Source: a virus
Virus record (IMG/VR): IMGVR_UViG_3300050132_000271
Location: 1-26,352 of that record
Length of the DNA stretch: 26,352 nucleotides
Direction: 5' to 3' (one strand)
The first letter of the stretch is position 1. Each line of letters begins with the position of its first letter. Position numbers and translations under genes: made by a program. Below the pieces are notes generated by a model. It saw nothing but the letters and a program-made list of their open reading frames with translations, did no database searches and was not told the DNA's origin. Below are positions 13,813 to 21,929 of this stretch, in pieces.

Positions 13813-14256
13813 TCAGTTGACGAGGATGGAGAGGGGGATGATGGCAATGCCCTGGTCGCCCAGGAGGTCGCCGGAAGTGGTGATGGCCCCGTCGATCCAG
13901 ACGTGCTTGACCAGGCCGCCGAGGGTCTGTTGGAAGCCCTGGCCCCAGGGCCCCGGGTTTGCCTGGTGGCCGACCATCTTCTCGAGCTGGTCCAGAAATC
14001 CGTTCAGGACGATGCTGGGCGGCACGGTCGGATCAGGGCTCTGGACGTAGAGGTAGATCTGGGCTTTGAGGGTCCAGACCACGGGGACGCCGCTGGGGTC
14101 GTTCTTCGGATCCTGGTCGCCGGCGCCCAGGAACAGGGCCGGCTGCTGCTCGCGGGGGACTTCCGACCAGTGTTTCGGCCGCCGCGACGGGTTGATCAGC
14201 CCGGGTAGCGTCGACACCAGGGCAAACAGGGCATTGAGGATGGGTTCGCGGTTCAC
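13813..14256 (-). CDS. Tail terminator / tail completion protein (gpU-like)
   Basis: A GTG at 14256 overlaps the previous stop as GTGA and has AAGAGGTG a few bases upstream. The 147-aa product reads NREPILNALFALVSTLPG at the N-terminus, then VVWTLKAQIYLYVQ and a C-terminal beta region ending GIAIIPLSILVN. This alternation and length match minor tail U/terminator proteins that cap the finished tail tube and join it to the head. Gene order (connector, neck protein, this gene, tail tube) agrees. The family call is by pattern and position. Confidence 0.7.
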   Translation of the reverse strand: MNREPILNALFALVSTLPGLINPSRRPKHWSEVPREQQPALFLGAGDQDPKNDPSGVPVVWTLKAQIYLYVQSPDPTVPPSIVLNGFLDQLEKMVGHQANPGPWGQGFQQTLGGLVKHVWIDGAITTSGDLLGDQGIAIIPLSILVN

Positions 14257-14762
14257 AGGGCACCTCTTATGACCTGCTCCAGCTCCAGCCGGATCTGCGG
14301 GCGTAGGTCGTTGAGCGCGGCGCGCAGGAAGGACCGCTCGGGCAGTTTCGTGTGCTGGTTCCGGGTGAACTCGTGGACGAGGAATTCCTGGGCCAGCCCG
14401 AACTTGTGCTTGAGCCGCCACTTCTGGGTCGCGGCGTTCACGCTGCTGCGCATGTACTCGTGGACGGTGACCAGCTTGTGCTGGTCGACGCCGAACTCAT
14501 GGGCCCGGGCATAGACCAGGTTGGTGCCGACCGAGCCGGTGATGGAGGAGCCCTGGTCGTCCACCTTCATGTTGATGCTGCGCCGCAGGGTGCCGGTGAC
14601 GTTGTGCAGGACCTGGCCGGAGAGTTTGTCCTCCTTGACGTGGGTGAGCAGCGTCACGGCCAGGCGCGAGATCCGGTCCTTGAGGCGGTCGTGGATCGCG
14701 GGCCCGGCGACGGCGAAGTGGGCGATGACGGTCTCGGCGCCGACGATCCGCCCGGCTAGCAT
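14253..14762 (-). CDS. Head-tail joining / neck protein, HK97 gp10-like
   Basis: The 169-aa product has the conserved features of the HK97 gp10 / virion morphogenesis group: an N-terminal helix (HDRLKDRISRLAVTLL), the TGTLRRSI turn, VYARAHEFG in the middle, and PERSFLRAAL near the C-terminus. These proteins complete the neck between connector and tail. ATG 14762 lies inside the end of the previous gene (7-base overlap) with AAGG about 7 bases upstream. It overlaps the terminator gene by GTGA. Confidence 0.8.
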   Translation of the reverse strand: MLAGRIVGAETVIAHFAVAGPAIHDRLKDRISRLAVTLLTHVKEDKLSGQVLHNVTGTLRRSINMKVDDQGSSITGSVGTNLVYARAHEFGVDQHKLVTVHEYMRSSVNAATQKWRLKHKFGLAQEFLVHEFTRNQHTKLPERSFLRAALNDLRPQIRLELEQVIRGAL

Positions 14763-15316
14763 GGGACCACCTTCTTCCAGTCCGCCAGGATGGTGGCGAC
14801 GCTGGGCGGGAGGTCCTTGATGATGAAATTGGTCTGCTGGCCGCCCATGGCAATGCTGGCGTTGCCGATCCGGTCCCGCTCCTTCCAGCGCATGGCGGCG
14901 AGCTCGAGGCAGGCCTGCTCCAGGTCCAGAGGGGTGGTAGCGTAGCCAGCCGTGTAGGTGATGACGCAGTTGGCCACGTCGTCATCGTCGAAGGTATAGC
15001 CCCGGAGCGACACGCCATCGTTGGCCAGAACCCAGCCGTCCTGCCCGGGCCCAGGCGACGGAGGGATGGTGATCCCGTCGACCATCACCGACGCCACCGC
15101 CGTCACCGGGTACTGGCCCAGAACCATCCGAGTGCCACCGTTCCCGTCCCGGGTCTCCGTGTAGCTCTGGCTGGTAATGTTCCGGTTGATCAGGCTCTGG
15201 ATGTAGTTCGACACGGCCGTCACCAGGCGCTGCATGTCCGGCACGGTGACAGTGGCGCCCACCCAGGACATGAAGTTGGCGACGGTGGTGAGGTCTCGGG
15301 GATCCGGGCCGGACAT
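14756..15316 (-). CDS. Head-tail connector protein, gp6-like adaptor
   Basis: The 186-aa product starts MSGPDPRDLTTVANFMSWVG, has the helix YIQSLINRNI and the beta segment RMVLGQYPVTAVASVMVDG, then VITYTAGYATTPLDLEQACL. This succession (helical start, YPV beta hairpin, YTAGY, then helix) is that of the gp6/gp15 adaptor family that binds under the portal. The ATG at 15316 has only a weak Shine-Dalgarno, but it follows the previous stop closely. The position after the capsid gene fits. Confidence 0.8.
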   Translation of the reverse strand: MSGPDPRDLTTVANFMSWVGATVTVPDMQRLVTAVSNYIQSLINRNITSQSYTETRDGNGGTRMVLGQYPVTAVASVMVDGITIPPSPGPGQDGWVLANDGVSLRGYTFDDDDVANCVITYTAGYATTPLDLEQACLELAAMRWKERDRIGNASIAMGGQQTNFIIKDLPPSVATILADWKKVVPC

Positions 15317-15319
15317 GGT

Positions 15320-15631
15320 TTAGGCCTTGGGCTGCGGGTTGTTGATGGCGTCGGTGACGGCCTTGATCAGGTCGGGGCGCTTGATGTCGGGCGGCAGCTG
15401 CAGGCCCAGCTGATCCGCCTTGGCCAGCAGGTCGACGTTCTTCCACTGGCTGATGGGGACGGTGACTTCGGCGGGCTCGGCCGGGGCCGGGTCGCCAGGG
15501 ATGATGCCGAAGGCGGCCAGGTCGGCCGCGGCTTCCTCGGGCAGGTCGACCACGCCGTTGGCATCGGCATCTGCCGAATGGTCCTGCCAGCTGACGGACG
15601 TGAGCGGAGAATTTGGGCGGTAGAAATGCAT
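15320..15631 (-). CDS. Small protein with HeH/LEM-like C-terminal motif
   Basis: ATG 15631 has GAGG about 6 bases upstream; the longer frame upstream runs through the capsid gene out of register and is a shadow. The product has 103 residues. The N-terminal half is acidic (DLPEEAAADLAAFGI) and the C-terminal part, VDLLAKADQLGLQLPP plus KRPDLIKAVTDAI, looks like the helix-extension-helix motif found in several small phage proteins behind the capsid gene. Its role is unknown; a minor head or connector-associated protein would fit its place. It is separated from the capsid gene by a strong hairpin. Confidence 0.6.
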   Translation of the reverse strand: MHFYRPNSPLTSVSWQDHSADADANGVVDLPEEAAADLAAFGIIPGDPAPAEPAEVTVPISQWKNVDLLAKADQLGLQLPPDIKRPDLIKAVTDAINNPQPKA

Positions 15632-15649
15632 GGGAACCTCAAAGAGGAA

Positions 15650-15675
15650 CCCGAGAGCCCCGAAGGGCCCCCGGG
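15650..15675 (-). other. Stable UUCG-loop hairpin behind the major capsid gene
   Basis: In the transcript CCCGGGGGCCC pairs with GGGCTCTCGGG (11 bp including two G-U) around a UUCG tetraloop. It lies in the 56-bp gap between the capsid stop and the next start and no U-run follows. Such hairpins protect or partly end the abundant capsid message. Confidence 0.55.
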
Positions 15676-15687
15676 CGGCCGGCAGGC

Positions 15688-17211
15688 CTAGCCGTTGGTG
15701 ATGTTGGTGATGACGCCGAGGCTGGGCGGGAAGTAGTGCTGCAGCACGCCGTCGGCGTAGACGCCGTACTCGTACTTCCGGCTCTTGAGGGGCCATTCCA
15801 GCTGGTAGTAGTCCCGGCGCAGCTTCTTGCGCACCACGTCGGCCACCCCGTTCAGGGGGTAGGGCACGGCGTCGGTGTAGAACAGGATGGTGCCCGGGGG
15901 CAGGAGCGGGTGGACCTGGATGGGGATGTCCACGTTCATGACCTTGTTCAGGTACGAGCCGACCACCGCGCCCGCCGCGATCTTGCCGTCGGCGATCTTG
16001 CTGGCGTCCATCGTGAAGCGGAGCAGGGGCGCGCCGCCGTTGGCGATGATCTTCTTGGTGATGTTGATGCACTCCTGGCTGGACACGAAGATCCGGGTCG
16101 GGCTCAGGCGGTAGCGGTTGTAGAAGGTGGCGAAGGCCAGCTCGAAGTCGGCGATGCCGCCGGCGCCGTCCGAGGTGAGCGCCGTGCCGGTGCCGGCCAC
16201 GCCGGTCGCCAGGGTCGCGTAGTAGGCGTTGGAGCCCGCCTTGGCGGCCAGGGTGAACAGGCCGTCATAGTCCAGGGCGCTGGTGCTGTAGTCGTTGGCG
16301 GTCAGGGCCGAAGCCAGCTGGCCGGAGGCCGGGAAAGTGGTCAGGACCACCGAGTTGATGCTGGTGATGGCGGCCAGGCGCTCGGTGCCGGCCGTGGATC
16401 CGACGAACCAGGCGTAGCCCCAGGCGCCCTTGACGGCGGCCACGGAGCTGGCGATGGAGCCGTTGGGGCCGGTGACGTTGGCGGTCTGCGCGGTGCTCTT
16501 CTGGGCGTTGCCGCCGCCGAAGGTGTCGATGCTGCCGTCGGTGTTGGTCTTGGAGATCTGGCCGGGGACCTGGGCGACGGTCGGGTCGAAGATCTGCCCG
16601 GTGATGCCGTCGTTGTGGCCGGCGACGTCCAGGTAGGCCTGGGGGCCGAGGGCGACGCAGATGACCGAGGCGGTGGCCGCGGTCGCCATGGAGCCGGCGG
16701 TGCCGACGACGTTGGTCGGGGTGGGCGTGGTGCCCAGGGCGTTGCTGGTGTTTCCGCCCAGGTCCAGGCGCTCTTCCTGGATCATGAGGGACTGGAGCAG
16801 CTGCTGCACGGCCAGGGCCTTCAGGTCCATGAATCCGGCGGCCGCGAGGTCCGCCTCGAAGGTGACGAAGTTTTCCAGGCCCCACCCGCGGTAGGCGGCG
16901 AGGTATTCCGTGAGCTGCTGGGCGATCACGCCGCCCCGGTTGCCTTCAGAGACGCCCGCGCGCTGGTTGGCGCTGTTGATGCCGGTGATGGCCTTCCAGT
17001 TGGCCTGGGAGCCGAAGCCGGTGACCCGGCGCGGGATGATGTTGCGCAGGGGCGTGAGGACGGGGATGAGCAGCTTGGCAGGGGCTTCCAGGTCGTAGAG
17101 CTGCATGCCCTGGGTGGCGGTGGCGGTCTGGCTGAAGGACTTGGTCAGCTCGTCCACGATGGGGGCGGACTGGGCCTTCTTCAGCTGGGCAAGGATTTCG
17201 TTGGTGTCCAT
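15688..17211 (-). CDS. Major capsid protein, HK97 fold
   Basis: The 507-aa product starts with a helical segment (NEILAQLKKAQSAPIVDELT), followed by LLIPVLTPLRNIIPRR, typical of the start of the HK97-fold core in capsid proteins with a separate protease. The end, RRDYYQLEWPLKSRKYEYG and VLQHYFPP, is typical of the C-terminal P/A-domain strands. At about residues 230-340 a Gly/Ser/Thr-rich stretch (GSIDTFGGGNAQKSTAQ, YAWFVGSTAGTERLAAI) makes it longer than the usual 300-400 aa and may form a surface insertion domain. GGAGGA 7 bases before ATG 17211 gives strong initiation. It lies behind the prohead protease, as in the standard head order. Confidence 0.92.
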   Translation of the reverse strand: MDTNEILAQLKKAQSAPIVDELTKSFSQTATATQGMQLYDLEAPAKLLIPVLTPLRNIIPRRVTGFGSQANWKAITGINSANQRAGVSEGNRGGVIAQQLTEYLAAYRGWGLENFVTFEADLAAAGFMDLKALAVQQLLQSLMIQEERLDLGGNTSNALGTTPTPTNVVGTAGSMATAATASVICVALGPQAYLDVAGHNDGITGQIFDPTVAQVPGQISKTNTDGSIDTFGGGNAQKSTAQTANVTGPNGSIASSVAAVKGAWGYAWFVGSTAGTERLAAITSINSVVLTTFPASGQLASALTANDYSTSALDYDGLFTLAAKAGSNAYYATLATGVAGTGTALTSDGAGGIADFELAFATFYNRYRLSPTRIFVSSQECINITKKIIANGGAPLLRFTMDASKIADGKIAAGAVVGSYLNKVMNVDIPIQVHPLLPPGTILFYTDAVPYPLNGVADVVRKKLRRDYYQLEWPLKSRKYEYGVYADGVLQHYFPPSLGVITNITNG

Positions 17212-17230
17212 GGTTTGTTCCTCCGAAGAA

Positions 17231-18445
17231 CTAGCGGGTGATGGCGGCGCGCATGTGGGTCGCCTTGATGAGGAGGCGGGCCTGTTCCTCGGGGGGAAGT
17301 TTGGAAATTTCCTCGGCCTGCTTTCTCAGCTCGGCGTCGTCGATGGATTCGGGGTTGCTGACATCTCCGCTCTTGGAGACGACGGAATTGGCGTTCAGGA
17401 CGCCCTTCGGGGCCGCGGGCTCGGCCTCCAGTTGAGCCACGCGCTTGGTGAGGGTGTCGATGGTGGTCTGGGCCTTGGCGAGGTCGGTTTCGAGGCTCTG
17501 CATCTTGACCAGGTCGCCGGCGGCCGCGGCTTTGCCGGTGTCCGCGCCAACTTCGGCGTCCGGCTTCTCCGCCCAGACCTCGGCCAGGGCGTTCACGGCA
17601 TCGACCGCGACCTTGTGCAGGGTCTCCAGCTTGGTCTTGTCGACCGCGGTGAACTTGGCCTTGGTCAGGAGGGTGCCGTCGACATTGACGGATCCGCCGA
17701 TTTCCATGGAGACTTCGCCCTTGGCCAGCTTGGCGGCCATCGCCATCACCTCGACGGTGGGCGGCGCCGGCAGGGTCGCCAGCAGTTCCTCAATTTCCTC
17801 CTTGGCCATGGCCTGGAAGATCTCGGCGCCCTGGGCCAGCCAGTCGCGCAGCGCCGCGGGCACCGGGCTGCTGTCGCCCTCGTACTCGGCCTCATAGGCG
17901 GTGTCCTGGGCCAGCCAGCCGATCTGGGCGATCAGGCCGGCGAAATCCTGGACAGTCCACAAGCCCTTGCGCAGCTCGCCCAGGGTGGGATCGTCGGCGC
18001 CGTCGACCTTGGCCAGCTTGAACACGGCCTCCGGGTTGGAGGGCCGGTCCACCACGGAGATCTCGGTGAGGCGGATGCCGGTGATGATCGACTTGTTGAC
18101 CGAGTCGCGGCTGGTGATCTTGCCGCCGACACTGAAGCCCTTGAGCACGTCCTCCTCGATCTTCATGACGGTCGTGGGGTCCACGATCTTGGTTTCGAGG
18201 TGGGTGACGCCGGCGTCGTCCACTTCGCACTTGATGGCGGAGCCGGCGGCGATCGGCTGGTGCATCTCACGGATCGCGCCGAACTTCATGTAGTCGGGCA
18301 GCGCGGCCTTCATGGCCTCGGCGGTGATGGTCTCGCCGTCGGCGTCCACAGCCTCACTGGAGGCCACGCCGGAGACCAGCATGGTGCCGTCTTCCTGCTT
18401 CTCGACCTTCTCGAAGGCGACGAAAAAAGCGGCTTTGCGTTTCAT
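17231..18445 (-). CDS. Prohead serine protease fused to scaffold-like C-terminus
   Basis: The 404-aa product has an N-terminal protease domain (about 1-160): FVAFEKVEKQEDGTMLVSG, catalytic His in REMHQPIAAG (H62), catalytic Ser in LKGFSVGGKI (S105), and EISVVDRPSNPEAVF, the usual end of the fold. This is the XkdF/herpes-assemblin-like prohead protease pattern. The remaining 240 residues are charged and helical, with a heptad-like stretch (LETDLAKAQTTIDTLTKRV) and a hydrophobic C-terminal helix, as expected for a scaffold that is cut away during maturation. ATG 18445 overlaps the previous stop as ATGA. The fusion replaces a separate scaffold gene, and none is seen nearby. Confidence 0.85.
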   Translation of the reverse strand: MKRKAAFFVAFEKVEKQEDGTMLVSGVASSEAVDADGETITAEAMKAALPDYMKFGAIREMHQPIAAGSAIKCEVDDAGVTHLETKIVDPTTVMKIEEDVLKGFSVGGKITSRDSVNKSIITGIRLTEISVVDRPSNPEAVFKLAKVDGADDPTLGELRKGLWTVQDFAGLIAQIGWLAQDTAYEAEYEGDSSPVPAALRDWLAQGAEIFQAMAKEEIEELLATLPAPPTVEVMAMAAKLAKGEVSMEIGGSVNVDGTLLTKAKFTAVDKTKLETLHKVAVDAVNALAEVWAEKPDAEVGADTGKAAAAGDLVKMQSLETDLAKAQTTIDTLTKRVAQLEAEPAAPKGVLNANSVVSKSGDVSNPESIDDAELRKQAEEISKLPPEEQARLLIKATHMRAAITR

Positions 18446-18729
18446 ACGATCGCTCCCGTGATGGCGTTCCGCCAGTTCTTGCCGTCGAACGTGATCTCCA
18501 CGCCGAGGGTGGTATCGGCGAAGCGCATGTTCTTGGTGGGGTTGGCCGGCCGGATCGAGGTCGTGCCGACGCCGCCCAGCGCCGAGAGGTGCCAGCCGTT
18601 GGCCCGTAGGACGAGGGCGTCCATGTCCGGCACGTCGACCGGCGCGCTGGCGGTGGTGGAGTAGGAACGCCCGTTCACGACGGTCGTGATGGGGTTGTTG
18701 TCGGGGGGAAGCATTCGGATCAGGACCAT
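18442..18729 (-). CDS. Small conserved-looking head-region protein of unknown function (95 aa)
   Basis: ATG 18729 has CGGAGGA 7 bases upstream; the open frame further upstream overlaps the portal gene and is a shadow. The product is 95 aa with a central VPDMDALVLRANGWHLSA and the beta segment TTVVNGRSYSTT. The first part looks like a small beta domain and the last part, DGKNWRNAITGAIV, could be a strand-turn-strand. I do not recognise the family. Its place between portal and protease suggests a head-associated or decoration role, which is only positional. Confidence 0.6.
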   Translation of the reverse strand: MVLIRMLPPDNNPITTVVNGRSYSTTASAPVDVPDMDALVLRANGWHLSALGGVGTTSIRPANPTKNMRFADTTLGVEITFDGKNWRNAITGAIV

Positions 18730-18730
18730 T

Positions 18731-20938
18731 TCAATCCTCCGTTTCGTTGCTGAGGACCGGCAGCAGGTCGCACCGGCAGTCGGGATGTCCGGGGCACTCG
18801 GTGTCCCCGCTGGGCCACGCCTCGGTGGCGTCGCCGGTTTCGGGGTCCATCGGGACCTCAACGTCGTCGTTCGATTCGCATTCAGGGCAGACCTTGTCGT
18901 CGCCCTCGTTCGCGGTGATCCACTTCAGTCCGCCCACCACACCGGAGGCGGCATAGGCCAGGGTGTTGCCGCGCACGTCGGCGAAGGCCCGCTCGGTCCT
19001 GGCGATCAGCTCCGCCCGGGCCTCGCTGAACCCGTAGTCGGAGCTGATGACTTCGGCGATCTGGTCGGCGCTCATTCCCAACTCGATCCCGGCAGCCAGG
19101 TCACCGCGCAGGCTCACCCGGGTGGTGTTGGCCAGCTTGGTCACCAAGTCGGCAGCGTGCTGCTCGGCCCAGGTGACGGCGCGCTCGTTGACCTGGTCCA
19201 GCAGGTCCGCCGTGGTCTTGGCACCCACCTGGGCCAGGCCCTGGGCCACGCCATCCTGGGCGATCGCGGCCAGGATCGGCTCCAGGTCGTCGCCCAGCTC
19301 GTGCCAGTCGATGTTCGAGGCCTCCAGGAGCTGCTTGGCCTCCTCGCTGGACATCTTGGCCATCTTCTCGGCCGTGGGCGGCATGGCGGCGTGCAGGGCC
19401 TCGGCGATGGGCTGGACCTGGGCCTTGAGGAAGGCCAGGGTGGTCTTCTTGAGCTTCGCCTCGAGCTTCTTGACGGTCTTCCGGTCGCGGTTGATCGGCT
19501 TGACCTTCTTCGCCGCCTTGGCGAACTTTGCGGCCGGGGGCGCCGGCGCAGGCTTCGGTTCGGCAGCCGGGACCTGGGCGGGGGCAGCCGCGGCAGGGTC
19601 GGCGCCAGGAACGGCGGGCGCGCCGGGGACAGACCCGGGCACCAGAGTGCCCACCACGGCGATCGGCTCAGGATCCGGCAGGGGCTCAAGCCCGCGGTCC
19701 TCCCGGCACTCGTTGACCTCGCGCACGCCGGAGTTGATGTCGATCTGGTCGACCTGGGCCTGGATCAGCGGCTCCATGGAGGCCTCGTCGCTCCAGACGA
19801 ACTCCAGGTCCGGCGCGCCGAAGCAATCCCGCAGGATCCGGTCCATGAGCGCCTTGACCCACATCATGACGGGCGCCAAGCCCTCGCTCAGGGCCGCCTT
19901 CTGGACGGTGTCGGCCACCGACCTGTTGGTCTGCTTGATGAGGGCGGTGGGGCTGATGGAGAACGCGAAACAGATGATCCGGGCCAGCCAGTCGTCCATC
20001 TCGTCCTTCAGCGCCGCGGCCTTGGTGTCGATCGGCGTCACGCCTTCGGGGATGAACTTCGCGGAGCGGCGCTGACGCAGGTTGCCCTTGTTCATGGAAT
20101 CCCAGTTGTCCTGGAATTTCTTGATCTGATCGACATTCCATTCCTTGGGCACACTGAAGATCAGGTCGGGGGCGTTACCGTCCGTGTAGTAGCTCAGCTG
20201 GTGCAGCTGCCGGCGCAGGGCGATGTTGACGGTCGTCATGACCTGCTCCACCGGGCCGTAGCCGAACGCCCGGTGGGTCCGGGGGTTGCGGGGCATGTAG
20301 AGCAGCTCCTGGCGGGTGTAGTCGCAGACCGGGACGCCCTTGATGATCTGCTGGTAAGCGGGGCCCTTCATGGGGGTCCGGCCGGTGGGGTCCAGGATCC
20401 GCTTGATGGTGGCGCCGTCGATGCACTCCAGGGAGTAGAGCGCGCCGCCCTTGGTCCGCCGGTTATAGACCGCCGGGGCATCCAGGACGAAGACGTCCTC
20501 GCAGAGCATCCGGATCCAGGTGCCGAAGGGGTGCTCCAGGTCCGGGTAGGCCAGGAAGTCGGTGTACTTCTCAATGCGGGGGTCAGGCCCGGCGCCCTTC
20601 TTAACGATCTTCTGGCCGCGCTTCTTGAGCTCCCAGGACAGCTTCTCGATCTGGTCCTTGCGGGTCTCGATCACCAAGCGCAGCAGGTCGTAGCCATCGG
20701 CCAGGTTCCGGAGCTCCGAAAGCTGGACGCCCTCGTAGGGCTTCGGCGTGATCTGGATGTTGTAGCCGGTGGCGAAGTCGAAGGCCCGGCCCTCGGTCTG
20801 CTCCTGGGCGTACGGCTGGAGCGGGACGCCCGGGCCGAAGAACTCGTTGCCGTTGTTGCCGACGGTGAACGACCAGATCCCGGCGCCGCCGGGAGGGACG
20901 TTGAGGTCGGTGGCTTTGCCGCCGGGAGCGGTGCTCAT
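18731..20938 (-). CDS. Portal protein fused to a MuF-like head morphogenesis domain
   Basis: Residues about 1-425 are a portal protein: ETRKDQIEKLSWELKKRG, PFGTWIRMLCEDVFVLD, YGPVEQVMTTVNIALR, and the portal end INSGVREVNECREDRGLEPL. A Pro/Ala linker (430-480) leads to a helical segment and then a MuF/SPP1 gp7-like domain: ELIARTERAFADVRGNTL, W-I-T-A-N-E-G-D-D, and putative metal ligands C684, C687, C715, H718, C721 and C723 in CPEC and CPGHPDCRC. The portal forms the DNA entry ring; MuF proteins are minor head proteins bound to it. Here both are in one 735-aa chain. The ATG at 20938 overlaps the previous stop as ATGA. Portal and MuF calls are strong; the single-chain form should be real because the frame is unbroken. 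Confidence 0.9.
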   Translation of the reverse strand: MSTAPGGKATDLNVPPGGAGIWSFTVGNNGNEFFGPGVPLQPYAQEQTEGRAFDFATGYNIQITPKPYEGVQLSELRNLADGYDLLRLVIETRKDQIEKLSWELKKRGQKIVKKGAGPDPRIEKYTDFLAYPDLEHPFGTWIRMLCEDVFVLDAPAVYNRRTKGGALYSLECIDGATIKRILDPTGRTPMKGPAYQQIIKGVPVCDYTRQELLYMPRNPRTHRAFGYGPVEQVMTTVNIALRRQLHQLSYYTDGNAPDLIFSVPKEWNVDQIKKFQDNWDSMNKGNLRQRRSAKFIPEGVTPIDTKAAALKDEMDDWLARIICFAFSISPTALIKQTNRSVADTVQKAALSEGLAPVMMWVKALMDRILRDCFGAPDLEFVWSDEASMEPLIQAQVDQIDINSGVREVNECREDRGLEPLPDPEPIAVVGTLVPGSVPGAPAVPGADPAAAAPAQVPAAEPKPAPAPPAAKFAKAAKKVKPINRDRKTVKKLEAKLKKTTLAFLKAQVQPIAEALHAAMPPTAEKMAKMSSEEAKQLLEASNIDWHELGDDLEPILAAIAQDGVAQGLAQVGAKTTADLLDQVNERAVTWAEQHAADLVTKLANTTRVSLRGDLAAGIELGMSADQIAEVISSDYGFSEARAELIARTERAFADVRGNTLAYAASGVVGGLKWITANEGDDKVCPECESNDDVEVPMDPETGDATEAWPSGDTECPGHPDCRCDLLPVLSNETED

Positions 20939-21243
20939 TTGCCGACCCCTTCGAGGTCCTTGGCGCAGAAGTCAGGAACCGAGCAGCCCTTGCCCTGCAG
21001 GAATCCGAGCAGGTGCGAATGGGACTTCTCGGTGTCGGTGATCCGCCGCTCGTGCTTGGCGATCTCGGCGAAGGCGGCGTCGATCTTCTCCACCACCATG
21101 GTCTGCAGCAGCTGCTCAACCTGGCGGAGCTGCTGCTGCTGGTCCTGCTGCCGGCTGCGCCGCTCGGAGCGGATCATGCCGTAGATCGACAACCAGGTCG
21201 TGACGAGGATGCCGAACAGGGCGATGGCGATGGTGGGCGTCAT
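20935..21243 (-). CDS. Single-span membrane protein with coiled coil (lysis cassette)
   Basis: The 102-aa product has an N-terminal membrane segment (IAIALFGILVTTWLSIYG, about 5-22), a basic stop (RSERRSRQQ) and then a coiled coil (QQQQLRQVEQLLQTMVVEK, AEIAKHERRITDTEKS). It ends with a two-Cys tail. ATG 21243 overlaps the preceding stop by one base (TGATG), and the end overlaps the portal start. Membrane anchor plus coiled coil in a lysis cassette fits an accessory holin, antiholin or XhlA-like protein. I cannot choose among these. Confidence 0.6.
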   Translation of the reverse strand: MTPTIAIALFGILVTTWLSIYGMIRSERRSRQQDQQQQLRQVEQLLQTMVVEKIDAAFAEIAKHERRITDTEKSHSHLLGFLQGKGCSVPDFCAKDLEGVGK

Positions 21244-21929
21244 CAGAATCTCCAGCCGAGGCGAGCGGTGGCGTCCACAGTTGCGTTCCCGGCCGGCAGC
21301 ACCCGGCGGACCACGTCCACGCCGGCGCGGAAGGGGCCAAGGTCGCGCTCGACAAAGGCGCCGGCGGTGCTGGTGCCGTAGATCGCACCGGCGGCCCAGG
21401 GTCGGGGCTGGCCCTGCAGGGCGGTCACGGCGATTCGAAGGCTGGCGGCCTCGCTCTGGAACCCCACGGCCGCGGTGTGCGCGGAATCGTAAGCGGACTG
21501 GAGAAAGGCGATCTTGGAGGCCTGGGCCTGGGTCAGGTCGGTGAGGTCGGCGATCAGCCGATCCTTGTCCGCGTCCACAGGAGACGCGAGAGGTTCCGGC
21601 ACAGGCTGAGGATCGGGTGCTCCGGGAGTGGCGGGAGGTCGAACAGCGCGGGGAGCGCGGGCCCTTGCCTCATCCAGCGCCAGGCGGGCGCGGTCCTGGG
21701 CAACATTTGACTGCCCGGCGCTGATGGCGGGGTCTTGCGCTTGCGCGGCCTTGGCATTGTTCACCCCCACAGCCAGGGCGTTGACCGCCTTGGCGTCCTG
21801 CTTGTCGGCCTTTGCGATCGCGGCGGATGCCACCTTGTGCGAGCTGCAGGACTGGGCGTCGAAGCCCACCCAGATGCAGCCCAAGGCCAAAACCGCCATG
21901 CCAAGCCACTGCCATTTCAGCGGGTTCAC
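21243..21929 (-). CDS. Spanin-like envelope protein (candidate)
   Basis: A GTG at 21929 stands 5 bases behind a consensus AGGAGGTGA. The 228-aa product has an N-terminal hydrophobic segment (MAVLALGCIWVGF) with a lipobox-like LALGC, then an Ala/Lys/Asp-rich helix, a Pro-rich linker (PPATPGAPDPQPVPEP), a second helix (DRLIADLTDLTQAQASKIAF) and a C-terminal beta region ending in Phe (GRF-like end, ARLGWRF). Spanins join inner and outer membrane to complete lysis of Gram-negative cells and have an N-terminal anchor, helical periplasmic part and outer-membrane contact. The order after enzyme and holin-like genes agrees. The beta end with terminal aromatic could be an outer-membrane-interacting hairpin. 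Family identity is not certain. Confidence 0.5.
   Translation of the reverse strand: MNPLKWQWLGMAVLALGCIWVGFDAQSCSSHKVASAAIAKADKQDAKAVNALAVGVNNAKAAQAQDPAISAGQSNVAQDRARLALDEARARAPRAVRPPATPGAPDPQPVPEPLASPVDADKDRLIADLTDLTQAQASKIAFLQSAYDSAHTAAVGFQSEAASLRIAVTALQGQPRPWAAGAIYGTSTAGAFVERDLGPFRAGVDVVRRVLPAGNATVDATARLGWRF

Noticed and set aside
15613-17241. Long + strand open frame opposite the major capsid gene
   Set aside because: Composition is almost only Gly, Val, Asp, Leu and Gln, a typical reverse-strand shadow.
18686-21184. Long + strand open frame opposite the portal gene (about 830 codons)
   Set aside because: Same cause: antisense shadow of a high-GC gene, with no motif and no suitable start.
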